From: a virus
Length of the DNA stretch: 42,218 bases
Virus record (IMG/VR): IMGVR_UViG_3300005582_000023
Location: 1-42,218 of that record
Direction: 5' to 3' (one strand)
In this document: piece after piece, positions 32,916 through 38,928 of the stretch
Numbering within the stretch: position 1 is the stretch's first letter
How the letters are laid out: each line of letters begins with the position of its first letter
Program-made: the position numbers and the translations under genes
Notes under the pieces: generated by a model
Seen by the model: the letters and a program-made list of their open reading frames with translations, nothing else
Told to the model about the DNA's origin: nothing
The model's database searches: none

Positions 32916-33398
32916 TTAGAATAGGAAGTATGAGCCGTCGGGTTGATCTTGCAGTATGGTGTCGGTGTCGGTGGTTATGGTTATGAGGTTAAGGTCGAGG
33001 TTAGTGAGACGGATGGGAGCGGGTATGCGCGAGCCGTTACGGAGGACACAGAGCGCAAGGTATTCGCGCTCGGTAGGGTTGTTGACGGTGAGCAGGTTGT
33101 CTTCCGGTATGACGTGAGGGACGGACGAGGTTTTCTTGGAGATTAGGACATGAGAGGCGTCCTCCCGCATTTGGTAGGTGGGCCAGACTTCCAGCAGTGC
33201 GGGAAGGTCCAGGTGTGGTAGTGTTACCATACCGGACATGAGGGCTTTCTTACCGTCTCGGAGACGCGCGATGCAGGTTTGAGGGTTGAGGTTCAGCAGT
33301 TGAGGGAGTAGTTTGATAAGTGAGTCGCCTCGGGTCATGGACTGGTAGGTGGGTAGGAAGCGGGCGACGGAGTTGAAGGAGAAGCGTGCTTCAGGCAT
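32916..33398 (-). CDS. Replication-operon protein, unknown function
   Basis: The 160-residue protein has a mixed fold: MPEARFSFNSVARFLPTYQS, then SLIKLLPQLLNLNPQTCIAR with DGKKALMSG, and a C-terminal beta part (IRLTNLDLNLITITTDTDTI). It contains two Cys and several Leu-rich helices and is not recognised. It starts one base behind the upstream stop (TAACATG) and ends just before the next gene, so it is co-transcribed. Confidence 0.55.
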   Translation of the reverse strand: MPEARFSFNSVARFLPTYQSMTRGDSLIKLLPQLLNLNPQTCIARLRDGKKALMSGMVTLPHLDLPALLEVWPTYQMREDASHVLISKKTSSVPHVIPEDNLLTVNNPTEREYLALCVLRNGSRIPAPIRLTNLDLNLITITTDTDTILQDQPDGSYFLF

Positions 33399-33399
33399 G

Positions 33400-33786
33400 T
33401 TAGGTGGTCTTAAGGAGCTGCGACAGCATGGAGTCGAATCCGCCGTTGGTTTTCACAGCGGCTGTTTGTTTCTTCGTAGTGACGACGTCAGCAACAGCGC
33501 GCCGTTGACGGTCAGAGCCGTAACGTCCCTCTTTGATAAGTTCGTCGATGCGCTTGTCCGATAGGATGGGACCGCGTGGGGTGTAGGACGGCCCTTTGAT
33601 GGGCGTTTTAGGTGCGTAACAGCCATTGCCGGTGACCGGGTAGAGCGGGATTCCGTCAATGGGGTGTTGTTCCAGAACAGCAAGACGCGCTCTGGTGAGT
33701 TGGAGTTCACGGCAGAGCGCGCGTTGTTGGGCGAGAGGGAGTGGTGTGGGGCAGAGAAACCACTCTTCGAGTTGGGCATTAGTCAT
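33400..33786 (-). CDS. Replication-operon protein with Lys/Arg-rich C-terminus
   Basis: The 128-residue product begins MTNAQLEEWFLCPTPLPLAQ with a helix QRALCRELQLTRARLAVLEQ, a Pro/Gly/Tyr-rich middle (KTPIKGPSYTPRGPILSDKR), then IDELIKEGRYGSDRQRRAV and a basic tail with an MLSQLLKTT end. The pattern of a helix, a linker and a basic C-terminus would fit a small DNA-binding or helicase-loader-like protein, but no motif supports a specific function. A G-poor leader (CTTTTCTTACTACCAT) precedes the ATG. Confidence 0.5.
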   Translation of the reverse strand: MTNAQLEEWFLCPTPLPLAQQRALCRELQLTRARLAVLEQHPIDGIPLYPVTGNGCYAPKTPIKGPSYTPRGPILSDKRIDELIKEGRYGSDRQRRAVADVVTTKKQTAAVKTNGGFDSMLSQLLKTT

Positions 33787-34047
33787 ATGGTAGTAAGAAA
33801 AGAGCAGCCAACCCCTATGTCAGGTTGTTGTGAGAAAGTCGGGATAGGTGTGCTGGCATGAGTTGGGCCGTTCCTGCGCGCTACCGCGCCAAACTTGGCT
33901 CTCGCATGAGGCTGACTATCAAACTCGCACTTTCACGGTCGACAGGGTTGGCTGCAAAAGAAGTGCCGCCCTCTGACTAATGCGCTTGGTCTCGTCTTGG
34001 TTGGGGTGTTGGGAGACAGGATTAGTAACAGAGGACGGCAGGGTTGG
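33787..34047 (-). other. Intergenic region, no gene recognised
   Basis: These 261 bases separate the 105-residue gene from the downstream operon. I see no convincing ORF, tRNA or strong terminator. Only a small GCGCG-CTAC-CGCGC hairpin near 33880 stands out. The region probably carries the promoter for the downstream genes, but I cannot identify -35 and -10 boxes with confidence. Confidence 0.35.
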
Positions 34048-34365
34048 TTAGTCGATTAGGAGGCGATCAGCGTCATCATCACGCTGTTGATCACGGCGAG
34101 CTTCGGCACGATCAGCCGCTGCGTCGTCCATGTCTTGGGCGACTTGTTCCATGAGAGCTTCTTCGACCTTAGTGAGTTCGGTTTCAGATGGCTCGTAGGG
34201 GATCGTGGTCCCGTAGAGAGTGACTTGAATGTCGTCGAACTCGGCTGGCTCAGGTGGCTCGTCATAAGAGCCACGAGTGCCGGGGATGTATTCAGCAGAG
34301 GCGAGGACGTGGATGTCATTGTCCTCTCCGAGGTAGAGAGAGGTGATTACGCGGTAGTATGGCAT
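34048..34365 (-). CDS. Acidic small protein, unknown function
   Basis: The 105-residue protein starts MPYYRVITSLYLGEDNDIHV, a beta-rich opening, followed by a Pro/Glu-rich loop, a second strand (DIQVTLYGTTIPY) and a long acidic helix (VEEALMEQVAQDMDDAAADR) ending in a DDDADRLLID tail. The leader before its ATG is AACAACAACAACATCCC, a striking CAA-type leader without Shine-Dalgarno. A hairpin with a T-tract lies immediately upstream. No function can be proposed. Confidence 0.55.
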   Translation of the reverse strand: MPYYRVITSLYLGEDNDIHVLASAEYIPGTRGSYDEPPEPAEFDDIQVTLYGTTIPYEPSETELTKVEEALMEQVAQDMDDAAADRAEARRDQQRDDDADRLLID

Positions 34366-34401
34366 GGGATGTTGTTGTTGTTGGTTGTTTGACTGTCCGA
34401 G

Positions 34402-34445
34402 AAAAAAGAGTGCTGGTTTAGACAGAGCCAGCGTGTCGCTTTTTG
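34402..34445 (-). terminator. Probable bidirectional terminator
   Basis: GCTGG at 34412-34416 and CCAGC at 34428-34432 form the core stem; an A-run at 34402-34407 and a CTTTTTG at 34439-34445 extend it in both directions. On the minus strand the hairpin is followed by CTTTTTT. It would end transcription of the 225-residue protein gene. Confidence 0.5.
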
Positions 34446-34529
34446 TTAACCGGCAGAAGTGCTATCTGCGGGGTGCTGTTCAGAGGTGTCCCCACCCCTA
34501 GGTATCCCAAACCTTTGCCAGTGTTGCAT
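34446..34529 (-). CDS. Possible 27-residue peptide upstream of terminator
   Basis: An ORF from the ATG at 34529 to TAA at 34446 would encode MQHWQRFGIPRGGDTSEQHP followed by ADSTSAG. It fits between the gene at 34609 and the terminator at 34402, and its stop lies immediately before the terminator. No Shine-Dalgarno or clear A/C leader is present, so this may be a chance ORF. Confidence 0.2.
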   Translation of the reverse strand: MQHWQRFGIPRGGDTSEQHPADSTSAG

Positions 34530-34574
34530 GAGGTTATGAGTAGAGAACTTCAATAAACTCTCTCACATACCCAT

Positions 34575-34591
34575 CGCAGGGTCTCCCTGCG
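34575..34591 (-). other. Hairpin after the 225-residue protein gene
   Basis: CGCAGGG at 34575-34581 pairs with CCCTGCG at 34585-34591, a perfect 7-bp stem with a TCT loop, 17 nt downstream of the stop of the gene at 34609. It has no T-tract, so it could stabilise the mRNA 3' end rather than terminate. Confidence 0.4.
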
Positions 34592-34608
34592 CGTCATGCT
34601 GGCAAGGA

Positions 34609-35286
34609 CTAGGCCGTGACCGGCGACAACGGCAGGGCTGCGCGCTTGATCGCGTTGTCGCGGTTGATCTTGATCGCGTTGGCGAGCGAGATCGCGGTCG
34701 GCTTATTGTTCTCGTCGCGGTCGATCTTGAGGCCGCTGTTGTTGCCTTCGAGCCACGCGACGGACTGTTCGATGATGTCCTCCGAGAGGGAGAGCACTTG
34801 GGTTGCTTGTGCAAGGTCCGTCTTGTTCGGGCCTTTGCCCGCGCCACGGACGGTGCGAGGAGCGTTGAAGTCGAGGACTTTTCCGCTGGTGATGACCTTG
34901 CCGTCGGCGTCGAGGACGTCGTCATCCGGGAGGGCGTCGACCGCGGCTTGGACATCCGCGATGGTTTTGCCGGCGGCTGCGAGTGCACGCTTGAAGTACT
35001 TGCCTTCGGACTCGTCATAGACGGTCGTCTTGCTCTCCTTGCCGTCGGCGTTCTTCTTCACTTCCTCGTGAGAGAGACGCTCGATAGAGGTGAGTTCGGC
35101 GACGATGTCGCAGACGAGGGAACGACCATCGGGGTTGATGCCCCGGTAGAGTTCATTGGAGATTGCGGACGCGAGGGCCGCGCCTTCTTTACCCTTTTGG
35201 GTATCGAAGGTCTCGACATCGGTCGGGACATTCTTGACCGGGATGTTGATGCCGAGGCACTCCGAGAACATGGTGGTGGTTGACAT
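34609..35286 (-). CDS. Unknown protein in a single-gene unit, probably abundant
   Basis: The 225-residue product from the ATG at 35286 begins MSTTTMFSECLGINIPVKNV. It contains SIERLSHEEVKKNADGKES, KYFKRALAAAGKTIADVQAA, an acidic DALPDDDVLDADGK loop and a C-terminal helical part (TQVLSLSEDIIEQSVAWLEG). It is Asp/Asn/Lys/Ala-rich with few aromatics. It lies between a 600-nt structured leader and a hairpin plus terminator, so it forms its own expression unit. A longer frame from 35373 has no matching leader. Such a unit is typical of an abundant early phage protein, but no family is recognised. Confidence 0.6.
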   Translation of the reverse strand: MSTTTMFSECLGINIPVKNVPTDVETFDTQKGKEGAALASAISNELYRGINPDGRSLVCDIVAELTSIERLSHEEVKKNADGKESKTTVYDESEGKYFKRALAAAGKTIADVQAAVDALPDDDVLDADGKVITSGKVLDFNAPRTVRGAGKGPNKTDLAQATQVLSLSEDIIEQSVAWLEGNNSGLKIDRDENNKPTAISLANAIKINRDNAIKRAALPLSPVTA

Positions 35287-35395
35287 GATGGTTAATGGTG
35301 ATGTCTTTTCGTGGAGTCGCGTGGGCGACCTCCAGTTTGTTAAGTCAGCTTGACATGTTCGCTGTTTTGGCATGACGTATCACGCCGAAAGAGAA

Positions 35396-35516
35396 GGGCA
35401 ACCGTAGGTCTCGGCGGGAAGACAGATGCTCACAACATTTCGTGCAAGCGGATGTTGCTTTCCGAACGCGCACTATCATCGAGGCTTAGAACAGTCTATC
35501 GCTACTACGGTTGCCC
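35396..35516. ncRNA. Candidate structured RNA closed by a 12-bp helix
   Basis: GGGCAACCGTAG at 35396-35407 and CTACGGTTGCCC at 35505-35516 are perfect reverse complements enclosing 97 nt. Inside, CAACAT (35433-35438) and ATGTTG (35452-35457) form a second hairpin. No tRNA features (T-loop GTTC, acceptor CCA) are seen. The strand is undetermined because the closing helix is symmetric. Confidence 0.4.
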
Positions 35517-35673
35517 AAAGAAGCCGGTCATTACGCAGGCCGGGATGCGAGCAGCTTTAGTTGTTAACGTCGAACATAGCTGGCTGAACAACGACGAGAG
35601 ACCTTGTGACTTAGGCTCGTCGCGCTTGCGCGCCGCCTTTTAGTATTCTCCATGCACAGCGTTATCCCCAGAA

Positions 35674-35692
35674 GCTACGTATGAAACGTAGC
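35674..35692. other. Perfect 7-bp hairpin in the non-coding region
   Basis: GCTACGT at 35674-35680 pairs with ACGTAGC at 35686-35692 around a five-base loop ATGAA. It stands alone without a T-tract and may be part of a leader RNA or a protein-binding site. Confidence 0.45.
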
Positions 35693-35793
35693 CACCAAGA
35701 AGGGGTTTGATTGTAGTAGCGGAGGTATTCTACCAGCCACTTTGACGGTCGCTTTATGTTTTTCTTCATTTGTGATGGGATGATCCTATCGCA

Positions 35794-35832
35794 CTCTACC
35801 CTCCCTTCCCTGCTTGGATAGATTCGAGGTAG
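35794..35832 (-). repeat. Repeat R1 (copy of an intergenic 39-bp motif)
   Basis: Identical at 36 of 39 positions to the copy at 37252-37290. The shared core is CTCCCTTCC, six variable bases, then GGATAGATTCG. The ends CTACC and GGTAG are inverted repeats. It lies upstream of a minus-strand transcription unit, as do the other two copies. Confidence 0.7.
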
Positions 35833-35839
35833 GGCAAAG

Positions 35840-35867
35840 AAGATAGAGCGGACGATAGGAAAGTCAA
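35840..35867 (-). promoter_or_regulatory. Weak promoter-like pair upstream of R1
   Basis: On the minus strand TTGACT (35862-35867) and TATCTT (35840-35845) are 16 nt apart, like a sigma70 promoter. Transcription would begin just before R1 and read the 600-nt non-coding region toward the 34609 gene. The -10 match is only partial. Confidence 0.25.
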
Positions 35868-35886
35868 CTCCCTGCTTTAATGGCAG

Positions 35887-36096
35887 CTAAGAGGCGTAGT
35901 CTGTGATGATACGATCCGTCCTACCGGATTGAATGTTGATGAGCCAGTAGGGTGGGAGGTCAGGGCCGATCGCGACCATGACGCCGATGAACAGGAGCTG
36001 TTGACGCTCGGCAGCGGCTTCGGGGTCGAGGTGGCTGGTGGTGACCAGTGCCTTGATCGTGGAAGCGATTTCCTTTTGTCGAGTAAGGTCGATCAT
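35887..36096 (-). CDS. Small protein at the end of a replication-side operon
   Basis: The 69-residue protein has a basic helical start (MIDLTRQKEIASTIKALVTT), then a Gln/Glu-rich helix, a hydrophobic LLFIGVMVAIG segment (residues about 34-44) and a GPDLPPYWLINIQSGR turn. The hydrophobic part is short for a membrane span. The ATG overlaps the upstream stop (ATGA), so it is coupled to it. Function is unknown. Confidence 0.55.
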   Translation of the reverse strand: MIDLTRQKEIASTIKALVTTSHLDPEAAAERQQLLFIGVMVAIGPDLPPYWLINIQSGRTDRIITDYAS

Positions 36097-36689
36097 GAGA
36101 GTGTGGCCTTTACTTGACTCGCTTCGCTCGCCGCCAGTTCCTCCTTAGTCGGAGCGCATTTGACCTTGCGCTTTGTAATCGTGTGGGCCTCTTTCGCCGG
36201 GACGTCGATGGTCTCTTCCACAATCGTGCAGGATGGTGGGAGTTCTCTCACCTCGCAGACGATTTCGACACCGGAGTCGAGCGTAGCTCGGTAGGTGCAG
36301 CGGTCAGGGTCGATGTCTTTCTGCCAGACTCCTTTGTGGAGTGCCCGGATAGGGGCGAACATGGCGCGTGTTGGGACCGACATGATGAGCTTGGCACTTT
36401 CGGGGTAGAAGTAGCAGAAGTGAACTTCGTCGATGGAGTTGACGATGTCGAGCAAAGCCGGAAACTCCTGTTCACTGAGCAGGAGGTTGGCTTTGAGTTT
36501 TGTGATGTCGCGTAGGACGTAGTCGATTGTTAGTTTCATTGTTGTTGTTGTTGTTTGACCTAGTTGTTTGACCCAGTTGTTTAGTTTCTCCACCATGCTA
36601 GGGTCAAGCACGATGGGAGTTTTCTCGATGAGAGTGTCGGCGAGAGAACACTCGCCGTTGTTGAGGAATAGTTGGATGGTCGAGGTCAT
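36093..36689 (-). CDS. Protein of unknown function with poly-Thr junction
   Basis: The 198-residue frame contains an N-terminal part (MTSTIQLFLNNGECSLADTL, then a VEKLNNWVKQLG helix), the junction GQTTTTT at 45-50 and a second part starting MKLTIDYVLRDITKLKANLL with EVHFCYFYPESAK and a basic tail. The poly-Thr is encoded by an ACA repeat that looks like the CAA-rich leaders found before other genes. A start at 36539 giving 149 residues is therefore possible, with the first 50 codons being a separate small gene that lost its stop. The start at 36689 also has an A/C-rich leader. Function is unknown. Confidence 0.55.
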   Translation of the reverse strand: MTSTIQLFLNNGECSLADTLIEKTPIVLDPSMVEKLNNWVKQLGQTTTTTMKLTIDYVLRDITKLKANLLLSEQEFPALLDIVNSIDEVHFCYFYPESAKLIMSVPTRAMFAPIRALHKGVWQKDIDPDRCTYRATLDSGVEIVCEVRELPPSCTIVEETIDVPAKEAHTITKRKVKCAPTKEELAASEASQVKATLS

Positions 36690-36714
36690 GGTTTGGAGTT
36701 GAGCACAAGCTCGA

Positions 36715-37140
36715 TCAAAGCACGATCATCTGGTGTGAAATCGGCCAGACGTACGGCAGGCTATCTGGCACATCGGGCCAAAGCGGACCGTAGTGGGACG
36801 GTAACTTGCGGATGAGGTTCGAGCGGTGCGACTCGCAGAACTCCGCCGTGAGCCAAGGCGGGTAAGATACAATGGACGTGGCCAATGGTGCAAAGAAGTC
36901 CAGGAGCGTGTCCTTGTAGCCGCGCTTGCGCCATGTGTCGCAGACAATCCAGCCATAGGAGGCAAGCTGTGGTGCGTAACCTCTCCACATAGTTACCGCC
37001 GGATGCCGTTGCCAGCCGTAGTCTGGATTGGTCAAAGCCAGATAGATTTGCTTGCACTCGACGCGTTGTTTGCCAAGGCGTTGGCGGTCGAGGCAAGCGG
37101 CGGATTGGGCGAAGTCTGGGTATGGTAAAAAAGTTTGCAT
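36715..37140 (-). CDS. Pyrimidine dimer DNA glycosylase-like protein
   Basis: The 141-residue protein begins MQTFLPYPDFAQSAACLDRQ and continues RLGKQRVECKQIYLALTNPD, GWQRHPAVTMWRGYAPQLAS and a PPWLTAEFCESHRSNLIRK block. The order MQTFLPYPDF, LD..RLGKQRVE, W..HP.V.MW.GY and SHRSNLIRK matches the widespread family annotated as pyrimidine dimer DNA glycosylase (endonuclease V-like) or MSMEG_6728. Such enzymes would cut at UV dimers and support repair of phage DNA. It starts three bases after a 17-residue ORF. Confidence 0.75.
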   Translation of the reverse strand: MQTFLPYPDFAQSAACLDRQRLGKQRVECKQIYLALTNPDYGWQRHPAVTMWRGYAPQLASYGWIVCDTWRKRGYKDTLLDFFAPLATSIVSYPPWLTAEFCESHRSNLIRKLPSHYGPLWPDVPDSLPYVWPISHQMIVL

Positions 37141-37143
37141 AGG

Positions 37144-37197
37144 CTATTGGACGGGGATGCCGTCATTGGTGGTGAAGACAATGTATTTAAGTTTCAT
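37144..37197 (-). CDS. 17-residue leader-like ORF before the glycosylase gene
   Basis: The ORF MKLKYIVFTTNDGIPVQ starts with ATG at 37197 after the leader ATAACATAACATAACAT and ends three bases before the glycosylase ATG. It could be a leader peptide, or the remnant of a longer protein with a 'KYIV..T.DG.PV' start, as seen in small phage proteins. The leader and close spacing argue that it is translated. Confidence 0.45.
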   Translation of the reverse strand: MKLKYIVFTTNDGIPVQ

Positions 37198-37251
37198 ATG
37201 TTATGTTATGTTATAGTTTTTAACTGCGCGGCTTGGCTGCTCACCGCGCCG

Positions 37252-37290
37252 CTCTACCCTCCCTTCCGCGCTTGGATAGATTCGGGGTAG
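37252..37290 (-). repeat. Repeat R2 (copy of the intergenic 39-bp motif)
   Basis: Differs from R1 at three of 39 positions and lies 55 nt upstream of the 17-residue ORF. It is directly adjacent to two strong hairpins at 37289-37315 and 37329-37348. Confidence 0.7.
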
Positions 37291-37315
37291 TGGAGTAGGG
37301 TCGAACTACTCCACT
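37289..37315. other. Perfect 10-bp hairpin
   Basis: AGTGGAGTAG at 37289-37298 pairs with CTACTCCACT at 37306-37315 around a seven-base loop (GGTCGAA). It begins at the last bases of R2 and has no T-tract. Confidence 0.5.
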
Positions 37316-37328
37316 CATGCGCTGGTTT

Positions 37329-37348
37329 GAGCCGGCTTTAGCCGGCTC
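37329..37348. other. Perfect 9-bp hairpin downstream of the 58-residue gene
   Basis: GAGCCGGCT at 37329-37337 and AGCCGGCTC at 37340-37348 are complementary with a two-base loop. It lies three bases from the stop at 37352. There is no T-tract, so it may protect the mRNA end or be a protein site. Confidence 0.5.
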
Positions 37349-37351
37349 GTG

Positions 37352-37528
37352 CTAGAGCAACTCCATTAAGTAATCGGGCTCAAGGCCGAAGAACTCTTCG
37401 CAGATGTCGTCTGCTGGTTCTCCGCGCTCAAGACGCTGAAGGAGTTCTTCTTTAGCCTCGGCTATCTGTTCATCGGCTTCGTCTGCCGTGAGGTTATCCC
37501 GCCGCATTAGGATTTGTTTGATGCTCAT
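37352..37528 (-). CDS. Small acidic phage protein with GLEPDYLMELL ending
   Basis: This 58-residue protein begins MSIKQILMRRDNLTADEADE, followed by a helix QIAEAKEELLQRLERGEPAD and the C-terminal phrase ICEEFFGLEPDYLMELL. Short phage proteins with 'R.NLT..EA', a helix and a 'GLEPDYL..LL' end form a widespread family of unknown function. Its ATG overlaps the stop of the gene at 37525 (ATGA), and a strong hairpin follows the stop. It is too short for many gene finders. Confidence 0.65.
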   Translation of the reverse strand: MSIKQILMRRDNLTADEADEQIAEAKEELLQRLERGEPADDICEEFFGLEPDYLMELL

Positions 37529-37746
37529 AGGTCGCGGTTGAAAGAACGCACGCAGTCGGCAACCATTTTCAAGAGTTCTTCTTGCGAGTTGGTTGTCCCT
37601 TCTTCGCTGAACTTGCAGCCCAACGCATAGATGAGGGTTGAAAAAGCCCTTGCGTCTGCACAGTCTTTTTCAAATGACTCGATAAAGGTCGAGCCGTCGA
37701 TGCAATCCCAGTGGAACTGATTGGAGTTTTTGTTATACTTATTCAT
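37525..37746 (-). CDS. Small protein before the 58-residue gene
   Basis: The 73-residue product begins MNKYNKNSNQFHWDCIDGST and continues with a charged FIESFEKDCADARAFSTLIY helix and a SQEELLKMVADCVRSFNRDL tail. It has four Cys but no CxxC pair. The start follows AGAAGAACAGCAT. The stop overlaps the next gene. It is the first gene downstream of the hairpin-rich region at 37747-38233. Function is unknown. Confidence 0.55.
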   Translation of the reverse strand: MNKYNKNSNQFHWDCIDGSTFIESFEKDCADARAFSTLIYALGCKFSEEGTTNSQEELLKMVADCVRSFNRDL

Positions 37747-37860
37747 ATGCTGTTCTTCTATGGGCGCATAACGCTGCGCCGCCGTCGGATGGTTCTACCA
37801 TCGAAAGTTTGGGAGGCGAAGCCTCCCGGTCCGATAGGCTCATCCTATCACTGACATCCG

Positions 37861-38078
37861 GTGAGTGGGTGAGTGGGTAGCAGCCTCCGCTCTTTCCTAG
37901 CAGGGGAGCGGATTCTAGGTCTACAAGGCTCTAACACACACTTCTACCACACATATACTAGGTATATATAAGAGTAGTGTAAGGAGAGAGAAGAGAGTGT
38001 AGAAGTAGTAAAATAGTAGACTTGAAAATCCCTCCCTGCTAGGAATGAGCAGGGAGAGTATCCCACTCGCTCACTCAC
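37861..38078. repeat. Nested dyad symmetry with AT-rich core
   Basis: GTGAGTGGGTGAGTGGG (37861-37877) faces CCCACTCGCTCACTCAC (38062-38078) with two mismatches; TTCCTAGCAGGG (37894-37905) faces CCCTGCTAGGAA (38034-38045) perfectly. Both pairs share the centre 37969.5. Close to it lies the palindrome ATATAC-TAG-GTATAT at 37953-37967. Confidence 0.55.
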
Positions 38079-38185
38079 TCGATGGGAGTTTGCTGAGAAG
38101 GGAGAAGTGATAGCAGAGTAGCAGGGAGAGAAGAGGGAGAGGTCTGTGCCCTGCTACAAGGCCTGCTACCATGCGTACAACCGAC

Positions 38186-38219
38186 AAAAAGCGGGGAACC
38201 CCTTTCGGAGTCCCCCGCT
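38186..38219 (-). terminator. Rho-independent terminator after the 142-residue protein gene
   Basis: AGCGGGG and CCCCGCT (38190-38196 and 38213-38219) form the base of a hairpin with an inner GGACTCC/GGGGTTCC stem, followed on the minus strand by CTTTTTG. It lies 15 nt beyond the stop at 38234. Confidence 0.7.
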
Positions 38220-38233
38220 CTTGTCGCCTTGCT

Positions 38234-38662
38234 CTAGCTTTCCACGTCGCCGTTGTGGACAATGTCTTCTGCTTTGAAGACAAGCTGTGGCTCTTTCGCG
38301 GGAACGTACCCCGATACCAAGCGCGCAACTTCCACGCTGAGTCCAGCAGCCACCGCCCGGTCAAAGGCAGCTTTCCGCTCTTCCATCACCTTGGCCTCCG
38401 CCGACTGCGTCTTAGGAACATAGCCACCAATGGTCGTCACCACGATGCCCGTCAGGCCATCCGGTGCTTTCAGCTTGAGCGCAGCCGCCACCACCTCCGC
38501 CTCCGTCATGCCCTTCACCGACGCCTTGTCCGCCGCCGTCTTGATCGCGCTGGCAATCGCCGTGATGGCCGCTTGCCCAGCGTAGTGATCCCGCTTCGCG
38601 TCATCCACGAAGCTAAAAGCCACGTTCATCATCACGCCACCGATTCTGGTTTTGATCTCCAT
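38234..38662 (-). CDS. Ala-rich protein of unknown function, first gene region of the minus-strand block
   Basis: The 142-residue product begins MEIKTRIGGVMMNVAFSFVD, then an AGQAAITAIASAIKTAADKA helix, VVAAALKLKAPDGLTGIVVT and a KVMEERKAAFDRAVAAGLSV helix. It is strongly alanine-rich and moderately charged. It has its own terminator, and the leader carries a perfect 19-bp palindrome 16 nt before the ATG, so expression appears individually controlled. It is probably an early protein. No family is recognised. Confidence 0.6.
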   Translation of the reverse strand: MEIKTRIGGVMMNVAFSFVDDAKRDHYAGQAAITAIASAIKTAADKASVKGMTEAEVVAAALKLKAPDGLTGIVVTTIGGYVPKTQSAEAKVMEERKAAFDRAVAAGLSVEVARLVSGYVPAKEPQLVFKAEDIVHNGDVES

Positions 38663-38677
38663 AACTATTCAGGAGAA

Positions 38678-38696
38678 CGCCAGCATCATGCTGGCG
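38678..38696. promoter_or_regulatory. Perfect 19-bp palindrome in leader, operator or RNA hairpin
   Basis: CGCCAGCATCATGCTGGCG has 9-bp arms around a single central base and lies 16-34 nt upstream of the ATG at 38662. Such a site could bind a dimeric regulator, or in RNA act as a stem that blocks or protects the leader. The window encodes no obvious matching repressor. Confidence 0.45.
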
Positions 38697-38707
38697 GGAG
38701 GCGGGTT

Positions 38708-38878
38708 CTAATGCGCCTTCCGATCCCCTTCACACTCCCTTCCCCGCCCGGATAGATTCGCCTTTTTCCGCTCTATCGTCGCCCAAATCGTCTTCCCATC
38801 GTCCTCGTCTTCCAAGGGTACCTTTGCCCAGCCGGGGGTGCGTATTATGGTCTTATCCCCACTCTGTCCAAAACGCAT
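38708..38878 (-). CDS. Possible 56-residue protein overlapping repeat R3
   Basis: From the ATG at 38878, the frame encodes MRFGQSGDKTIIRTPGWAKV and a basic end with TIWATIERKKANLSGRGREC. A GGGGAG lies 8 nt before the ATG, an unusual Shine-Dalgarno-like sequence here. A longer form from a GTG at 38929 would contain a hydrophobic N-terminal stretch. Its 3' end covers R3, so either the gene or the repeat function may be accidental. Confidence 0.35.
   Translation of the reverse strand: MRFGQSGDKTIIRTPGWAKVPLEDEDDGKTIWATIERKKANLSGRGRECEGDRKAH
38735..38760 (-). repeat. Repeat R3 (core copy of the intergenic motif)
   Basis: CTCCCTTCC, six variable bases, then GGATAGATTCG, the exact blocks shared with R1 and R2, but without the flanking CTACC/GGTAG pair. 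It lies 73 nt upstream of the ATG at 38662 and overlaps the end of the 56-residue ORF. Confidence 0.6.
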
Positions 38879-38928
38879 TGGAAGCTCCCCTGCTTGCAGG
38901 GCGAAGAGCCACAGGTAGGCTAGGCCCA

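Larger units (their letters stand above)
35287..35886 (-). other. 600-nt non-coding structured region upstream of the 34609 gene
   Basis: No convincing gene lies here; a 97-codon plus-strand frame has atypical composition. The stretch holds an inverted-repeat-bounded candidate RNA (35396-35516), a perfect 7-bp hairpin (35674-35692), a copy of the repeat shared with 37252 and 38735 (35794-35832), and a weak promoter-like pair. It probably forms a long leader or encodes a small RNA. Confidence 0.5.
37747..38233. other. Hairpin-dense non-coding region, candidate replication origin
   Basis: No gene is apparent in these 487 bases. Consecutive perfect hairpins: 37763-37780 (GGCGCA/TGCGCC), 37788-37802 (GATGG/CCATC), 37811-37827 (GGGAGGC/GCCTCCC) and 37833-37849 (GATAGG/CCTATC). 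Then follow a large nested dyad (37861-38078), TCCCTGCT/AGCAGGGA at 38033-38055 and GTAGCAGGG/CCCTGCTAC at 38118-38157. The centre is AT-rich and one strand is purine-rich. This resembles an origin of replication or a recognition region. Confidence 0.5.

Noticed and set aside
34798-35283. 161-codon plus-strand frame opposite the 225-residue gene
   Set aside because: It is antisense to a gene with its own leader and terminator and shows no conserved pattern.
35396-35516. tRNA gene suspected from the closing helix
   Set aside because: The helix is 12 bp with 97 nt inside; no T-loop, anticodon arm or acceptor pattern is visible.
35350-35643. 97-codon plus-strand frame in the non-coding region
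   Set aside because: Its codon composition is unlike phage genes here, and it covers the candidate structured RNA; there is no leader and no recognised motif.
37352-37528. Frameshift suspected in the 58-residue gene
   Set aside because: On rereading the bases around 37498-37503, the frame is intact and the length is exactly 59 codons including the stop.
37747-38233. CRISPR array suspected because of many palindromes
   Set aside because: The hairpins differ in sequence and spacing; no constant direct repeat with regular spacers exists.
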